Positions 27,413-38,067 are shown, counted from the first letter of the stretch. The stretch: 64,000 bases of DNA from Chryseobacterium sp. LJ668 (GCF_019613955.1 NZ_CP080443.1:2775001-2839000); one strand, 5' to 3'. Notes: generated by a model not told the origin, from the sequence alone. Made by a program: numbers and translations.

Positions 27413-30400
27413 ATGAAATTACAATTCAAAGAGCAGAATTTTCAGATTGATGCTATTAATGTTGTCATTAAATGTTTTGAAGGACAGACCTTGACAACTA
27501 ATAGATTTACTTTGGAAAGAAGTAGAGATATATTGAGGAGAACCAAGCAAATTGTTTCAAATAATGCTTATCAAGCTTCAGCTTTTGAAAGTGTTGTTTT
27601 AGAAGATATTGGTTATAGAAATAGTGCTATTCAAATTACAGACTCTCAGATTCTTGAAAATATTATTGGTGTACAGCGTGAACATTACCTAATTGAAAAT
27701 CAAAAAATTGATATTGTAAAAGGTACGAATATCGGCTACAATTTTACCATTGAAATGGAAACAGGTACGGGTAAAACCTATACTTACATCCGTACAATGT
27801 ATGAATTGAATAAAAAATATGGTTGGAGCAAGTTTATTATTATTGTTCCCAATATTGCCATAAGAGAAGGCGTTTTCAAAACTTTTGAATTGACCCAAAA
27901 CCATTTTCAGGAAATTTATGGACAAAAAATCAGTCCGTTTATCTATAATTCTTCACGCCCGCAGGATATTGAAACGTTTGCATCTGATGGTCGTATCAGT
28001 GTCATGGTTATCAACACGCAGGCTTTTGCCGCAAGAGGTGCTGATGCCAGACGTATCCATCAGGAGCTCGATCATTTTGGTTCAAGACGACCAATTGATA
28101 TCATTTCACAAACAAAGCCCATTATCATTATTGACGAACCACAATCCGTAGGGAAAGAAGGTTCTGTTACTTTAAAAAGTATGGAGGATTTTCAGCCTCT
28201 GTTTACCTTGCGTTATTCTGCAACACATTTAGAAGAATACAACAAAATTTACCGGTTGGATGCGCTTGATGCGTACAATAAAAAATTGGTGAAGAAAATT
28301 CAGGTAAAAGGAATTAATCTGAAAGGTTCTACGGGAACTACTGGGTATTTATATCTGGAGTATATCAGTCTTAGTGCCAACAAAGCGCCTTTGGCGTATT
28401 TGGAATATGAGAAACGTTCTGGGAATGGTGTAAAGCGTGTTCGCGAAAAAATAGCTCAAGGAACGGATTTGTATGAAATATCAGGAAACTTACCAGCATA
28501 CAAAAATTGTTTGGTGACTGAAGTCAATGGCTATCTGAATAAGATTGTGGTCAATGGTCAGGATATTTATCCCGGAGATATTATCAATGATAAAGACGAG
28601 TTGGCTTTCAGAAGAATTCAAATCAGGGAAACTATTCTTTCGCATCTGCAAAAGGAAAAATATCTTTTTGAAAAAGGCATTAAAGTCCTTTCTCTATTCT
28701 TCATCGATTCGGTTGAGAAATATCGAAAGTACGATGAAATGGGTGAAGAAGTTTTGGGCGAATATGCGCAAATATTTGAAGAAGAATATAAAAATGCCAT
28801 CAACCAATTTGTTGATCTTTTCCATCAGGAATATACCGATTATGTGATTGAAACCGATGTCAATAAAACTTCAAAAGTGTATGCACCTGGTAATTATCTC
28901 GATTATTTGAAACGTGATGATGCCGACCGTGTGCACAACGGCTACTTTTCTATAGATAGAAAAGGGAAACCTGTTGACCCAACCATAAAGCGTGGCAGTG
29001 AAGATTCGGATGATGTTTCTGCTTACGATTTGATTATGAAAGATAAAGAACGTTTGTTGAGTTTTGAAGAACCCACGCGTTTTATCTTTTCACACTCGGC
29101 TTTGAAAGAAGGATGGGATAATCCCAATGTTTTCCAGATTTGTGCTTTGAAGAATGCGGACGGTGGAAGCCAAACCAAAAGACGGCAGGAAGTAGGACGT
29201 GGAATGCGTTTGTGTGTTGATAAAAATGGAGTTCGCCAGGATTTTGAACAAGTGGGTGAACAGGTGCACGACCTCAATGTGTTGACGGTGATTGCTTCTG
29301 AAAGCTACGAAGAGTTTGCAAAAGGATTGCAAACAGAAATTGCAAAATCGCTGAAAGACCGCCCAGTAAAAGCGGATATTAAATTCTTTTTTGGAAAAGT
29401 ATTGACGAATGAAATGGGCGAAACTTTGCGCCTTACTGATGAAGATGCAAAAAAACTGAATAAGTTTCTTTATAAACACGATATTCTGGATGAAGATGAT
29501 AAAATCACACCCGAAGGAAAAGAACGAATCAAGAAAAATGAAGTTCCTGTTCCGGAACATTTGACAGCTTATGCTTCTGCAATAAGCCAATTGCTGCAAA
29601 CGGTTTATGATGGAGAAGGTATTAAGCCGGATGACGACCGGGACACTGTACCTTTAACCGTTAATAAAAACTTTGCTAAAAAAGAGTTTCAGGAGCTTTG
29701 GAAAAAGATTAGTCTGAAAACGGTATATGAAGTGAAATTTGATACGGATAGACTGATTGAGGATAGCGCAATACGAATGGATGCAGATCTGCATATTTCT
29801 GAACGAAAATATGAAATTAAAACCGGAGAAATGCGTGAGGTTTCCAAAGAGGACCTGAAAGAGGGAACGGCTTTCAATGTAACCAGAACGGAACCTAAAA
29901 AACTGTCTTCTGACCTTTACACTGAAGTAACTTATGACATTGTTGGCGAAATAGAAGCATTGACCAATTTAAAACGAAGCACGATTGTGGAGATTTTAAA
30001 GAAAATCAATCCGAATACTTTTGCATTATTGCGAAAAAATCCTGAAGAATTTATTGCCAAATGTGCGAAGCTTATCAATGAAACCAAGGCTTCACTCATT
30101 ATCAATAATATTGCTTATCATAAAACCGAAGAATCATTTGATGCGAAAACCGTTTTTACCAATGGAAAAAATGTATTGCGTACCGAAGAAATCCTTAAAA
30201 AACATATTTATGATTTCCTGGAAACCGATTCTAAAATAGAACGAGAATTTACCAAGAATCTGGAACAGGCTACAGAAGTAGTGGTGTATGCCAAATTGCC
30301 AAAAGGATTTTACATTGCTACCCCGGTTGCCAATTACAGCCCCGACTGGGCAATCGTTTTGGACAATGAAAAAGTGAAGCACATTTATTTTGTAGCCGAA

Positions 30401-30556
30401 ACCAAAGGTTCTGAAAATACGATGGATCACAGAGGAATTGAACAATTAAAAATACACTGTGCAAAAGAACACTTCAAAACTATTAGTAATGGAGAAGTGA
30501 AATTTGATGTCATTACGACTTATGACAAATTAAGAGATATTGCGCAACTAAAATAA
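27413..30556 (+). CDS. res: Type III restriction enzyme, Res subunit
   Basis: 1047 residues, cytoplasmic. The helicase part has Walker A ETGTGKT (about 116-122), Walker B IIDEPQ (about 240), SATH near 269 and the late helicase motifs SALKEGWDNPNVFQ and QEVGRGMRL. At the C-terminus a PD-ExK nuclease site is visible: SPDWAI (near 976) and AETKG (near 994). The Res subunit translocates with ATP and cuts DNA when two unmodified sites meet. It precedes mod by six bases, whereas mod-first order is commoner in type III systems. All motifs are intact, so it should be active. Confidence 0.95.
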   Translation: MKLQFKEQNFQIDAINVVIKCFEGQTLTTNRFTLERSRDILRRTKQIVSNNAYQASAFESVVLEDIGYRNSAIQITDSQILENIIGVQREHYLIENQKIDIVKGTNIGYNFTIEMETGTGKTYTYIRTMYELNKKYGWSKFIIIVPNIAIREGVFKTFELTQNHFQEIYGQKISPFIYNSSRPQDIETFASDGRISVMVINTQAFAARGADARRIHQELDHFGSRRPIDIISQTKPIIIIDEPQSVGKEGSVTLKSMEDFQPLFTLRYSATHLEEYNKIYRLDALDAYNKKLVKKIQVKGINLKGSTGTTGYLYLEYISLSANKAPLAYLEYEKRSGNGVKRVREKIAQGTDLYEISGNLPAYKNCLVTEVNGYLNKIVVNGQDIYPGDIINDKDELAFRRIQIRETILSHLQKEKYLFEKGIKVLSLFFIDSVEKYRKYDEMGEEVLGEYAQIFEEEYKNAINQFVDLFHQEYTDYVIETDVNKTSKVYAPGNYLDYLKRDDADRVHNGYFSIDRKGKPVDPTIKRGSEDSDDVSAYDLIMKDKERLLSFEEPTRFIFSHSALKEGWDNPNVFQICALKNADGGSQTKRRQEVGRGMRLCVDKNGVRQDFEQVGEQVHDLNVLTVIASESYEEFAKGLQTEIAKSLKDRPVKADIKFFFGKVLTNEMGETLRLTDEDAKKLNKFLYKHDILDEDDKITPEGKERIKKNEVPVPEHLTAYASAISQLLQTVYDGEGIKPDDDRDTVPLTVNKNFAKKEFQELWKKISLKTVYEVKFDTDRLIEDSAIRMDADLHISERKYEIKTGEMREVSKEDLKEGTAFNVTRTEPKKLSSDLYTEVTYDIVGEIEALTNLKRSTIVEILKKINPNTFALLRKNPEEFIAKCAKLINETKASLIINNIAYHKTEESFDAKTVFTNGKNVLRTEEILKKHIYDFLETDSKIEREFTKNLEQATEVVVYAKLPKGFYIATPVANYSPDWAIVLDNEKVKHIYFVAETKGSENTMDHRGIEQLKIHCAKEHFKTISNGEVKFDVITTYDKLRDIAQLK

Positions 30557-30562
30557 ACCAAG

Positions 30563-32500
30563 ATGAAAGATAAATTAGACCTACAATCTACCGATATAAC
30601 CAGCCTTAATATAGAAAAAATTGCTGCCCTTTTTCCGAGCTGTGTTACCGAAACGGCAGAAGGTAAAAAGATTGATTTTGATTTGCTGAAACAGGAGCTT
30701 TCTACCGAAATTGTAAAAGGTAACAAAGAACGCTACCGACTGGAATGGCCGGGTAAACGTGAATCTATTGTCAATGCCAACTTGCCTACTACCAATACCT
30801 TGCGACCAATAAGGGAAGATTCTGTTGACTTTGATACTACCGAAAACATCTATATAGAAGGTGATAATCTGGAAGTGCTAAAACTGTTGCAGGAAAGCTA
30901 CCTGAGCAAGATTAAAATGATCTACATAGACCCACCTTACAACACTGGGAAAGATTTTGTATATAAAGACAATTTTGCCAAAACAGGCGACGAAGAACTA
31001 ATAGAAAGCGGACAAAAAGACAAGTACAACCAACGCTTGGTAGCCAACCCGGAAACTAGTGGGCGCTACCATTCTGACTGGCTTTCTATGATGTATCCAA
31101 GATTAAAACTAGCAAGAAATCTTTTGACCGAAGATGGTGTTATTTTTATTTCTATTGATGATAATGAGGTTCATAATTTAAGAAAAATTTGTGATGAGAT
31201 TTTTGGCGAAGGAAATTTTGTTGGAAACATTATATGGGAAACAGCAACAGATAATAATCCCTCTCAGATTGCAGTAGAACACGAGTATGTAATTTGTTAT
31301 TCAAAAAACAAATTAAATTTAGGCATTTGGCAAGTACAATCTGAAAAAGCGCAGATAATACTAGAAAAATACGAACAATTTAAAAAGAATAATTTATCTG
31401 TAAAGGAAATTCAACTTAATCTTAGAGCTTGGATAAATTCAAATAAAAAGTCAAATGCTGTTGATTTATCAGGTGTTTCTCATTATAATTATGTTGATCA
31501 TAAAGGTGTTTTTTACCCAGGAAATCCTGCCAATACAAAAAAAGGAGGTTATGATTTGGATATTGTTCATCCTATAACTAGAAAAATATGTGTTAAGCCG
31601 GAAAATGGTTTTAGATGGCCTCTAACAACTTTTAGAAAGGCAGACAATGAGGGTGACGTGTTGTGGGGAGATGATGAAAACACAATACCAAAAATCAAAA
31701 AACGCATAGAATCAGCAACAGAACTATTCAAATCTTACTTTTATCAAGATAACAGAATAACAACAAATATGCTCAAAGAGTTATTTGATAATAAAAAAAT
31801 ATTTGAAAATCCAAAATCCTTAAATCTTTTAAAAAAATCAATTTCTTTCGCTTCAGATAAAAAAGCAATAATTCTTGATTTTTATTCAGGTTCAGCTACA
31901 ACAGCTCACGCGGTAATGCAACTTAATGCAGAAGATATAGGTAACCGTAAATACATAATGGTGCAACTACCCGAAATCACAGATGAAAAAAGCGAAGCGT
32001 ATAAAGCAGGCTACTTAAACATCTGTGAAATAGGCAAAGAAAGAATCCGCCGTGCTGCCAACAAAATAAAAGAAGAAACAAAAGCAAATATTGATTATGG
32101 TTTCCGTGTGTACCGTTTAGATTCTTCCAATATGCAGGATGTGTATTACAAACCGCAAGATTATAATCAAGGTACGCTAGACCTTTTTGCAGACAACGTA
32201 AAAGAAGGCCGTACCGCAGAAGATTTGCTCACTCAGGTAATGCTCGATTGGGGATTGCCACTTTCGTTGCCTATAGAACGCAAAACCATTTCGGGCAAGG
32301 AAGTCTATGCCGTAGCCGGAGATTCTCTGTACTGCTGTTTTGATGACGGCATCGATGAAGCTTTCGCCAAAGAAATCGCACAGGAAAAACCATTGCGTAT
32401 TGTTTTTAGAGATAAAGGTTTTAAAGATGATACGGCAAAGGAAAATGTGAAGCAATTGTTGAAGCAGTTGAGTGGTCGGACGGAGATGAGGGTAATATAA
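30563..32500 (+). CDS. mod: Type III adenine DNA methyltransferase, Mod subunit
   Basis: 645 residues, beta-class amino-methyltransferase. The catalytic motif DPPYNTGKDF is at about 123-132 and the AdoMet motif DFYSGSATT at about 438-446. The stretch between (about 220-430) is the target-recognition region. It is noticeably more AT-rich than the two ends of the gene, as if swapped in. It recognises the site, modifies one strand and guides Res. No simple-sequence repeat tract that would suggest phase variation is seen. It lies between res and the HrgA-like gene in one operon. Confidence 0.95.
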   Translation: MKDKLDLQSTDITSLNIEKIAALFPSCVTETAEGKKIDFDLLKQELSTEIVKGNKERYRLEWPGKRESIVNANLPTTNTLRPIREDSVDFDTTENIYIEGDNLEVLKLLQESYLSKIKMIYIDPPYNTGKDFVYKDNFAKTGDEELIESGQKDKYNQRLVANPETSGRYHSDWLSMMYPRLKLARNLLTEDGVIFISIDDNEVHNLRKICDEIFGEGNFVGNIIWETATDNNPSQIAVEHEYVICYSKNKLNLGIWQVQSEKAQIILEKYEQFKKNNLSVKEIQLNLRAWINSNKKSNAVDLSGVSHYNYVDHKGVFYPGNPANTKKGGYDLDIVHPITRKICVKPENGFRWPLTTFRKADNEGDVLWGDDENTIPKIKKRIESATELFKSYFYQDNRITTNMLKELFDNKKIFENPKSLNLLKKSISFASDKKAIILDFYSGSATTAHAVMQLNAEDIGNRKYIMVQLPEITDEKSEAYKAGYLNICEIGKERIRRAANKIKEETKANIDYGFRVYRLDSSNMQDVYYKPQDYNQGTLDLFADNVKEGRTAEDLLTQVMLDWGLPLSLPIERKTISGKEVYAVAGDSLYCCFDDGIDEAFAKEIAQEKPLRIVFRDKGFKDDTAKENVKQLLKQLSGRTEMRVI

Positions 32501-32526
32501 ACATTAAAAAAACTAATACACCGTAA

Positions 32527-33441
32527 ATGACTTTTTTAGAATTATCAGAATTAATAATAAAAGAAGAAAATAGACCTTTGACCGCCAACGAAATTTGGAA
32601 TATGGCTGCAGAAAAGGGATATGATAATCAGCTTAATACTCAAGGAAAAACACCTTGGGCTACTTTGGGCGCGTTACTTTATGTGAATGCAAAAGATAAT
32701 CCCAAGTCAATATTTTTAAAAACAGATTCAAGACCAAAAAGGTTTTATCTGAAAAATATGGCTGGTAAAGTTGACTTTTATGAAAATACAATTCCGGAAG
32801 AACCAATTATAAAAAATAAGAAATTTGATTTTTTAGAAAAGGATCTTCATAAGCACTTGACATTTCATGCATATTATTATATGCAATGTTATACTAAAAC
32901 TATAAATCACAGTGTGTCAAGCAAAAAAGAGTTTGGTGAGTGGGTGCATCCCGATATGGTAGGATGTTATTACAGAACTCAGGATTGGAAAAAAGAAGTC
33001 GGAGATTTTAGCAATGCTATTGGTGTAAAATCCATTGTTTTGTATTCTTTTGAAATTAAAAGAGAATTGACTTTTGCGAATTTAAGAGAAAGCTTTTTTC
33101 AATGCGTTTCCAATTCTTCCTGGGCTAATGAATCATATCTTGTTGCTGCAAGGATTTCTGAAGATGAAGATTTTATGAAAGAGCTTGAACGACTTTGTTT
33201 ATCTTTTGGAATAGGAGTTATCGAATTAGATCTCGAGGATCCTCATTCTTCTGATGTAATAATTCCTGCAAAACATAAAAAGGATTTAGATTTTGAGACA
33301 ATAAATAAGTTAGCAATGAATAGTGATTTTAGGGAATTTCTTGAAACAGTAAAAATTGACTACAAAAATGGAAAAATTCACGATAAAGAGTATGATAAAG
33401 TATTTGAACTTGAAGAATTGATAACTAATAAAACAAATTAA
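32527..33441 (+). CDS. HARE-HTH / HrgA-like restriction-associated protein
   Basis: 304 residues. The first 80 form a HARE-HTH winged helix (MTFLELSELIIKEENRPLTA, then GKTPWATLGALLY and PKRFYL). The remainder (about 110-260) is an alpha/beta domain with HPDMVGCYY, IVLYSFEIKREL and ESYLVAA. It resembles the COG2958/HrgA group seen beside restriction-modification genes, for example in Helicobacter and enterobacteria (remembered). It starts 26 bases after mod and is likely co-transcribed. An effector or regulator of the RM system is plausible, and no nuclease motif is certain. Confidence 0.7.
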   Translation: MTFLELSELIIKEENRPLTANEIWNMAAEKGYDNQLNTQGKTPWATLGALLYVNAKDNPKSIFLKTDSRPKRFYLKNMAGKVDFYENTIPEEPIIKNKKFDFLEKDLHKHLTFHAYYYMQCYTKTINHSVSSKKEFGEWVHPDMVGCYYRTQDWKKEVGDFSNAIGVKSIVLYSFEIKRELTFANLRESFFQCVSNSSWANESYLVAARISEDEDFMKELERLCLSFGIGVIELDLEDPHSSDVIIPAKHKKDLDFETINKLAMNSDFREFLETVKIDYKNGKIHDKEYDKVFELEELITNKTN

Positions 33442-33533
33442 TGAGATGAAAAAAATGTTCACTTTACTTGATGCTGAAATAAAATACTGTTCTATTCAAT
33501 AATTTAAAACACTTTTTGTTCTTAAAATATTAC

Positions 33534-33562
33534 TTCCATGTTGTCTCATAAACAGCATGGAA
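33534..33562. repeat. Hairpin in the gap after the restriction operon
   Basis: TTCCATG (33534-33540) and CATGGAA (33556-33562) form a 7-bp stem without a T-run. It may help end the restriction transcript. Nothing else but the downstream promoter is visible in 33442-33715. Confidence 0.35.
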
Positions 33563-33650
33563 ATTCATATTATAACACGCCACGTTCTGTCGCATTACCC
33601 ATTTAGCTTTGCATTAAATAATTACATCGTATTACATTTAGTTAAAACTA

Positions 33651-33682
33651 TTGTAGTATATATTAAAAAAAAGATAAATTCG
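33651..33682 (+). promoter_or_regulatory. Candidate promoter of the T9SS/RHS operon
   Basis: TTG (33651-33653) and TAAATTCG (33675-33682) are about 21 bases apart and match the flavobacterial -33/-7 pattern. They lie 33 bases before the first ATG. Confidence 0.5.
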
Positions 33683-33715
33683 CAAAAAATTAATAACAAA
33701 CCATAAAAATACATA

Positions 33716-35275
33716 ATGATGAAAAAACTCTACACGGGTGCATTTTTGATATGCACTGCTGCTGTATGGTGCGCTCAGGAAGTAGTATGGCAGAAAGACA
33801 TCAAATCTTCCACGCAGGATTTTCTTTCACAGGTTACTACAACCATCGATCAACAGTATCTTATCACAGGAAGTTCCATTCAGGCAAAAAAACTCACTTC
33901 AGAAAACAAACAAAACAACGGCTACGACTTTCATTTGGTGAAGCTCAACCAGCAGGGTGAAGAAGTCTGGGAAAAATATTTCTCGGGTCAGAACCATGAT
34001 TTTCTTTCGGCAACGGTTGCCACGCAGGAAGGCGGATTTCTTTTAGCAGGGACATCCTATTCAGGCAAAAGCTCAGACAAAAAAGATGATGCTAAAGGCG
34101 GATCTGATATCTGGCTGATCCGGATTAATGAATTTGGAGATGAGCTGTGGCAGAAAACACTGGGTTCGGCTCAGGATGAAGAGGCGAAAGCAGTCATTCA
34201 GACCACAGATTTCGGATTTTTCGTGGCCGGAAATGTGCAAAATGCACCGAAAGGTTACGGATCAAAAGATGTGCTGATCTCAAGACTGGATAAAAACGGA
34301 AAAGAACTGTCACAGATTATTTTAGGCGGAAAAGGTCTGGATGAAGTGGAAAAGATGATTCCAACCATTGACGGCGGAGCTTTGCTGGGAATTTATTCTC
34401 GAAGCAATACCGGCGGATCAAAGAAAACGGAAAACTTCGGTGAAGGCGATTACTGGATCATCAAGCTCAACAAAGACGGAAAAGTAGAATGGGAGAAGAA
34501 TTTCGGAGGAAAAGGAGATGACCATCTGAGAACTTTAGCGATGACTTCTACAGGATATATTGTTGGCGGTGAATCAAGATCCGAAAGATCAGGAAACAAA
34601 ACAGCAGGCATTGAAGAAGGAACCGATATCTGGCTGATTTCATTAAATGAAAAAGGGGATGAACAATGGCAGAAATCCTACAATTTCAAGAACCGGGATA
34701 TTCTGATGGGGATGAATGTGATTCAGAGGAAAGATGAAAGAGCAAAGAATAAAGATTTAACTCAGGGTATTTTACTTGGTGGTTACACTCAGGCAGAAGG
34801 AAGAATTGAAACTGATGATGAAACTTTCTGGATGCTGTACCTGAACCAGGATGGAAATGAGCAGTGGAGAAAGCATGTAAAAGGAGAATCGAGAAAAAGA
34901 GAAGAAAGGTTATCGGATATCAAACTCAACAGAGACGGTTCGATTATTCTGGCAGGAACGAGCGCCGAAGAACTAGGAAAGGAGAACTGGAAGATCGTAA
35001 AGCTGGGAGACAAACAGCTGGATCAGCTGATTGAAAAGCAGGACATCAAGATTTATCCGAATCCTGTTTCTGATTACTGTTATGTAGAAATCGGCTTTGA
35101 CTTTAAGGAAGCAGACATTACCATTTACGACATGGGCGGAAGACAGCTGCAGAGCCTGAAAACTAAGAATAAAGTGACCAAGATTAATACGCAGAATCTG
35201 ATTCAGGGGGCGTATCTGGTGACGATAAAAACGGATACGAATGAGACTGCGAATGCTAAACTGATTAAAAAATAA
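33716..35275 (+). CDS. Secreted repeat protein with type IX secretion sorting domain
   Basis: 519 residues: a signal peptide (MMKKLYTGAFLICTAAVWCA), then about seven repeats of roughly 55-60 residues with the pattern GGF/LLAGTS ... DIWLIRINEFGDELWQKTLG, probably a beta-propeller. A C-terminal T9SS type A sorting domain follows (IKIYPNPVSDYCYVEI to the final KLIKK, about 445-519). It is thus exported across the outer membrane and attached or released. It begins an operon only four bases before the RHS-partner gene, so it may act with the RHS toxin as carrier, receptor or surface tether. That link is inference from context. Two ATG codons stand in tandem at the start. Confidence 0.8.
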   Translation: MMKKLYTGAFLICTAAVWCAQEVVWQKDIKSSTQDFLSQVTTTIDQQYLITGSSIQAKKLTSENKQNNGYDFHLVKLNQQGEEVWEKYFSGQNHDFLSATVATQEGGFLLAGTSYSGKSSDKKDDAKGGSDIWLIRINEFGDELWQKTLGSAQDEEAKAVIQTTDFGFFVAGNVQNAPKGYGSKDVLISRLDKNGKELSQIILGGKGLDEVEKMIPTIDGGALLGIYSRSNTGGSKKTENFGEGDYWIIKLNKDGKVEWEKNFGGKGDDHLRTLAMTSTGYIVGGESRSERSGNKTAGIEEGTDIWLISLNEKGDEQWQKSYNFKNRDILMGMNVIQRKDERAKNKDLTQGILLGGYTQAEGRIETDDETFWMLYLNQDGNEQWRKHVKGESRKREERLSDIKLNRDGSIILAGTSAEELGKENWKIVKLGDKQLDQLIEKQDIKIYPNPVSDYCYVEIGFDFKEADITIYDMGGRQLQSLKTKNKVTKINTQNLIQGAYLVTIKTDTNETANAKLIKK

Positions 35276-35279
35276 AAAC

Positions 35280-38057
35280 ATGATGAAAAAAATAATTACA
35301 TTATTATTTGTTATTTGTCTGGCAAATAATTACTGGGCACAGACAGGAATAATCACAGGTCCTACTTATTCAAGTCCTGCGGCAGCTTCAGTTCCGACAT
35401 TGATCAAAAGCCCTATATCTGTTGCAAGTGGTATTCCTGATGTAAGTTTTTCTTTATTCTCTTTGGCTACCCATAGCAAAAACATAACTGTAGATTCAGG
35501 GATCATCTATCACCCTAATAACACATATCAAGATAATGGTGCTACTGAAGTAGGCTTAGGCTGGGGAATTACAAATACACATTGTGTAATTTACAATGAG
35601 TCTGAAGCAGGTGCAAAAACAAATATTTACTATTTTACATTTTTAGGAAGAAATGGAAAATTTAAAATTAATAAAGATGCAAATAACAATTGGTTTGTAA
35701 GTTTGTTAACACAAAATAAACTAATTATAGATCTCACTACAGACTCTGCAAACGAAATTACTAAATATACAATCACAGATGAATTGGGGTATAAATTCAT
35801 ATTTGACATACAGGACAAAGTTCGTCTTTCCGGGATAATCACCACAGGTGGATATTTCCTTTCAAGTATAAAAGACCCCAAAAATAGTGAGCTTCTAAAA
35901 TATGAATATATAGAAGACAATTACAACACATCACCACCGGGCAATCCTATCCAGATAATGGCTAAAAATTTAAAGCTGAGCAAAATAATTTCACATGATT
36001 TTGGCTCGATTAATTTTGAATACATCTTTAATGCAGCGCAAAGAAATAGCTATAACGATCCTTTTACATTAACTTATGCCATACTGAAAAACACAGCCGG
36101 AAAAGAAATACAGAAATTTGGTTTTCAATATCTTGATTTAGGCTATGACTATCCCATCCCTTACCGGGAAGGATTTGATGTGATCTGCCAAACCCAACAT
36201 ATTAGTAAAAGAGCTCTTCATAAACTATTAAAGTATAGTAATTCGGGAAGCTATGAGATCACAGAGTTTGGTTATGGTAATTATTTTTTGGATAATGCAT
36301 GGACAGAGGGTATATACCAGTTAGGGTGTCTGAAAAATGAATATCTGAATCCTAAGCATTTTGCACCGGGAATCTTGATTTCTACAAAATTACCTACAGG
36401 ATCAGAAATTAGATATGAGTATGAGCCCAATCAGTATTTTGTCAACAAAAACACATCTGAGTATCTGACCTATTTTGGTGCTCCTGAAGATCTCAACGAT
36501 CGTGATGCCCAGTATTATGAATATGTAACTACCGTTAATTTTGATAGTCAGTTTTTAAATACTTTTAACTTAAGTCCAAATCCTGACAATCAAAGCGGGT
36601 CAAGTTATCTTGCATATTGGTATACAGTGAATGAATATTATAATGATGACCTTACAAATACAACCAACACAACACCTACAAGTAATCAGTATGTAAAGCT
36701 TAAAATACCAGGTACAGAAACGTATTCGGATAATCGTGTAAAATGCAATGCGGGATTTAACAATATTGAAATTTTGGGTACCGGTGGTAAAGGTACGCTT
36801 ACTATTATGCGAATAAGATATAAAACGGTACCAATGCGTAATTTTTCTACCGGTCAGGGTGTCCGTGTAAAAACAATTGATTATTATGATAACGGAACTT
36901 TGGTACCTGCTCTTTCACGCAAATATTTTTACGATAAGTTTGACAGTCCTATTACCAGTGGGATATTGAACAATTTTGACAACAATAACTCTGTAGTATA
37001 TAAAAACGTAAAAGAAGTGATAGGAAATGGTATTGGATATACAAAACATTATTTCCTGACTGTTGGAGATTTTATTGAGAATTTAAAAGAGGACGGATCC
37101 CTGAAAAGTTACGGTTTAAAATACACCAATATATTATCTAAAGGATTACCACTAAAAAAAGAAGTTTACGACAACAATAATATGATTGTTGCATCTGAGG
37201 AAAATGGGTATGATTTTCAGGAAATACCTCGTTTTTTTGACAATAAACCTGCAATCATAAAAAAGCAGGTGACTACGTCAAAAAATATATCTTCATCGGG
37301 AACGCTTACCCAAATCAGCGAATCTGTAAGAGATGTAAAAGACTATAATATAACATATAATAAAACTATTGCTCCGGACGGAACGATCATAGAAGAATCC
37401 TTTACATATCCTTGGAATCAAATCCTTACAGCTCCACGGTTGTATGAAGCCGGCATCAGAGATATTCCGCTGTCCAGAGAAGTAAAAAGGAACGGATCGG
37501 TTATTGCAAAAACAGAGACAAAATTTGATGACATTTCTCATTTCTATCCCACTTCAGAGATCAGCTTCTTGCCAGATAATCTTTCTCAATCTGTGAAAAA
37601 CGTATCGTATGATCTATATGATGATAAAGGTAATCTGGTACAGTTTTCTACTTTTCCGGATGTAAACTCGGGAGGAGTTCCAACAACCATCATTTATGGA
37701 TACAACAAAACTCTTCCGATTGCAAAAATAGAAGGTGCCAAACTTTCAGACATTCCTACATCGTTGATTACAGCTATTGTGAACGCATCCAACGAAGATG
37801 GTAACGCAACAACCGCACAGGAAGAAGCTAAAGAACAGTTATTAATCAATGCATTGAATTCATTTAAAAATGATGCTGCGCTTCAGAATTTCATGATTAC
37901 CTGTTTTACCTACAATCCTTTGGTAGGAGTTACCACAACGATTCCGCCTAACGGAATGATGGAACTCTACAAATATGATACTTTCAACAGGCTGCTGAAG
38001 ACTGTAGATGTTAACGGAAATACGGTAAAAGAACATAAATACAACTACAAACACTAA
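35280..38057 (+). CDS. Secreted YD/RHS-type partner protein
   Basis: 925 residues with a signal peptide (MMKKIITLLFVICLANNYWA). The N-terminal half has an SpvB/TcaC-like look (DVSFSLFSLATHSKN, VGLGWGIT). The C-terminal half carries YD-type segments, ending in YKYDTFNRLLKTVDVNGNTV. In Bacteroidota such proteins commonly sit immediately before DUF6443/RHS toxin genes and may make part of the RHS cage. It has no toxin tip and no T9SS domain. It lies four bases after the T9SS gene and 10 bases before the RHS gene, so the three are one operon. Confidence 0.7.
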   Translation: MMKKIITLLFVICLANNYWAQTGIITGPTYSSPAAASVPTLIKSPISVASGIPDVSFSLFSLATHSKNITVDSGIIYHPNNTYQDNGATEVGLGWGITNTHCVIYNESEAGAKTNIYYFTFLGRNGKFKINKDANNNWFVSLLTQNKLIIDLTTDSANEITKYTITDELGYKFIFDIQDKVRLSGIITTGGYFLSSIKDPKNSELLKYEYIEDNYNTSPPGNPIQIMAKNLKLSKIISHDFGSINFEYIFNAAQRNSYNDPFTLTYAILKNTAGKEIQKFGFQYLDLGYDYPIPYREGFDVICQTQHISKRALHKLLKYSNSGSYEITEFGYGNYFLDNAWTEGIYQLGCLKNEYLNPKHFAPGILISTKLPTGSEIRYEYEPNQYFVNKNTSEYLTYFGAPEDLNDRDAQYYEYVTTVNFDSQFLNTFNLSPNPDNQSGSSYLAYWYTVNEYYNDDLTNTTNTTPTSNQYVKLKIPGTETYSDNRVKCNAGFNNIEILGTGGKGTLTIMRIRYKTVPMRNFSTGQGVRVKTIDYYDNGTLVPALSRKYFYDKFDSPITSGILNNFDNNNSVVYKNVKEVIGNGIGYTKHYFLTVGDFIENLKEDGSLKSYGLKYTNILSKGLPLKKEVYDNNNMIVASEENGYDFQEIPRFFDNKPAIIKKQVTTSKNISSSGTLTQISESVRDVKDYNITYNKTIAPDGTIIEESFTYPWNQILTAPRLYEAGIRDIPLSREVKRNGSVIAKTETKFDDISHFYPTSEISFLPDNLSQSVKNVSYDLYDDKGNLVQFSTFPDVNSGGVPTTIIYGYNKTLPIAKIEGAKLSDIPTSLITAIVNASNEDGNATTAQEEAKEQLLINALNSFKNDAALQNFMITCFTYNPLVGVTTTIPPNGMMELYKYDTFNRLLKTVDVNGNTVKEHKYNYKH

Positions 38058-38067
38058 GAATCAAATC

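Noticed and set aside
29090..29599. 169-codon - strand open frame opposite the Res gene
   Set aside because: It is antisense to conserved helicase motifs, with Phe-rich sequence typical of a shadow frame.
30563..32500. Phase-variable mod gene
   Set aside because: No tract of simple repeats or long homopolymer capable of slippage was found in the gene or its start.
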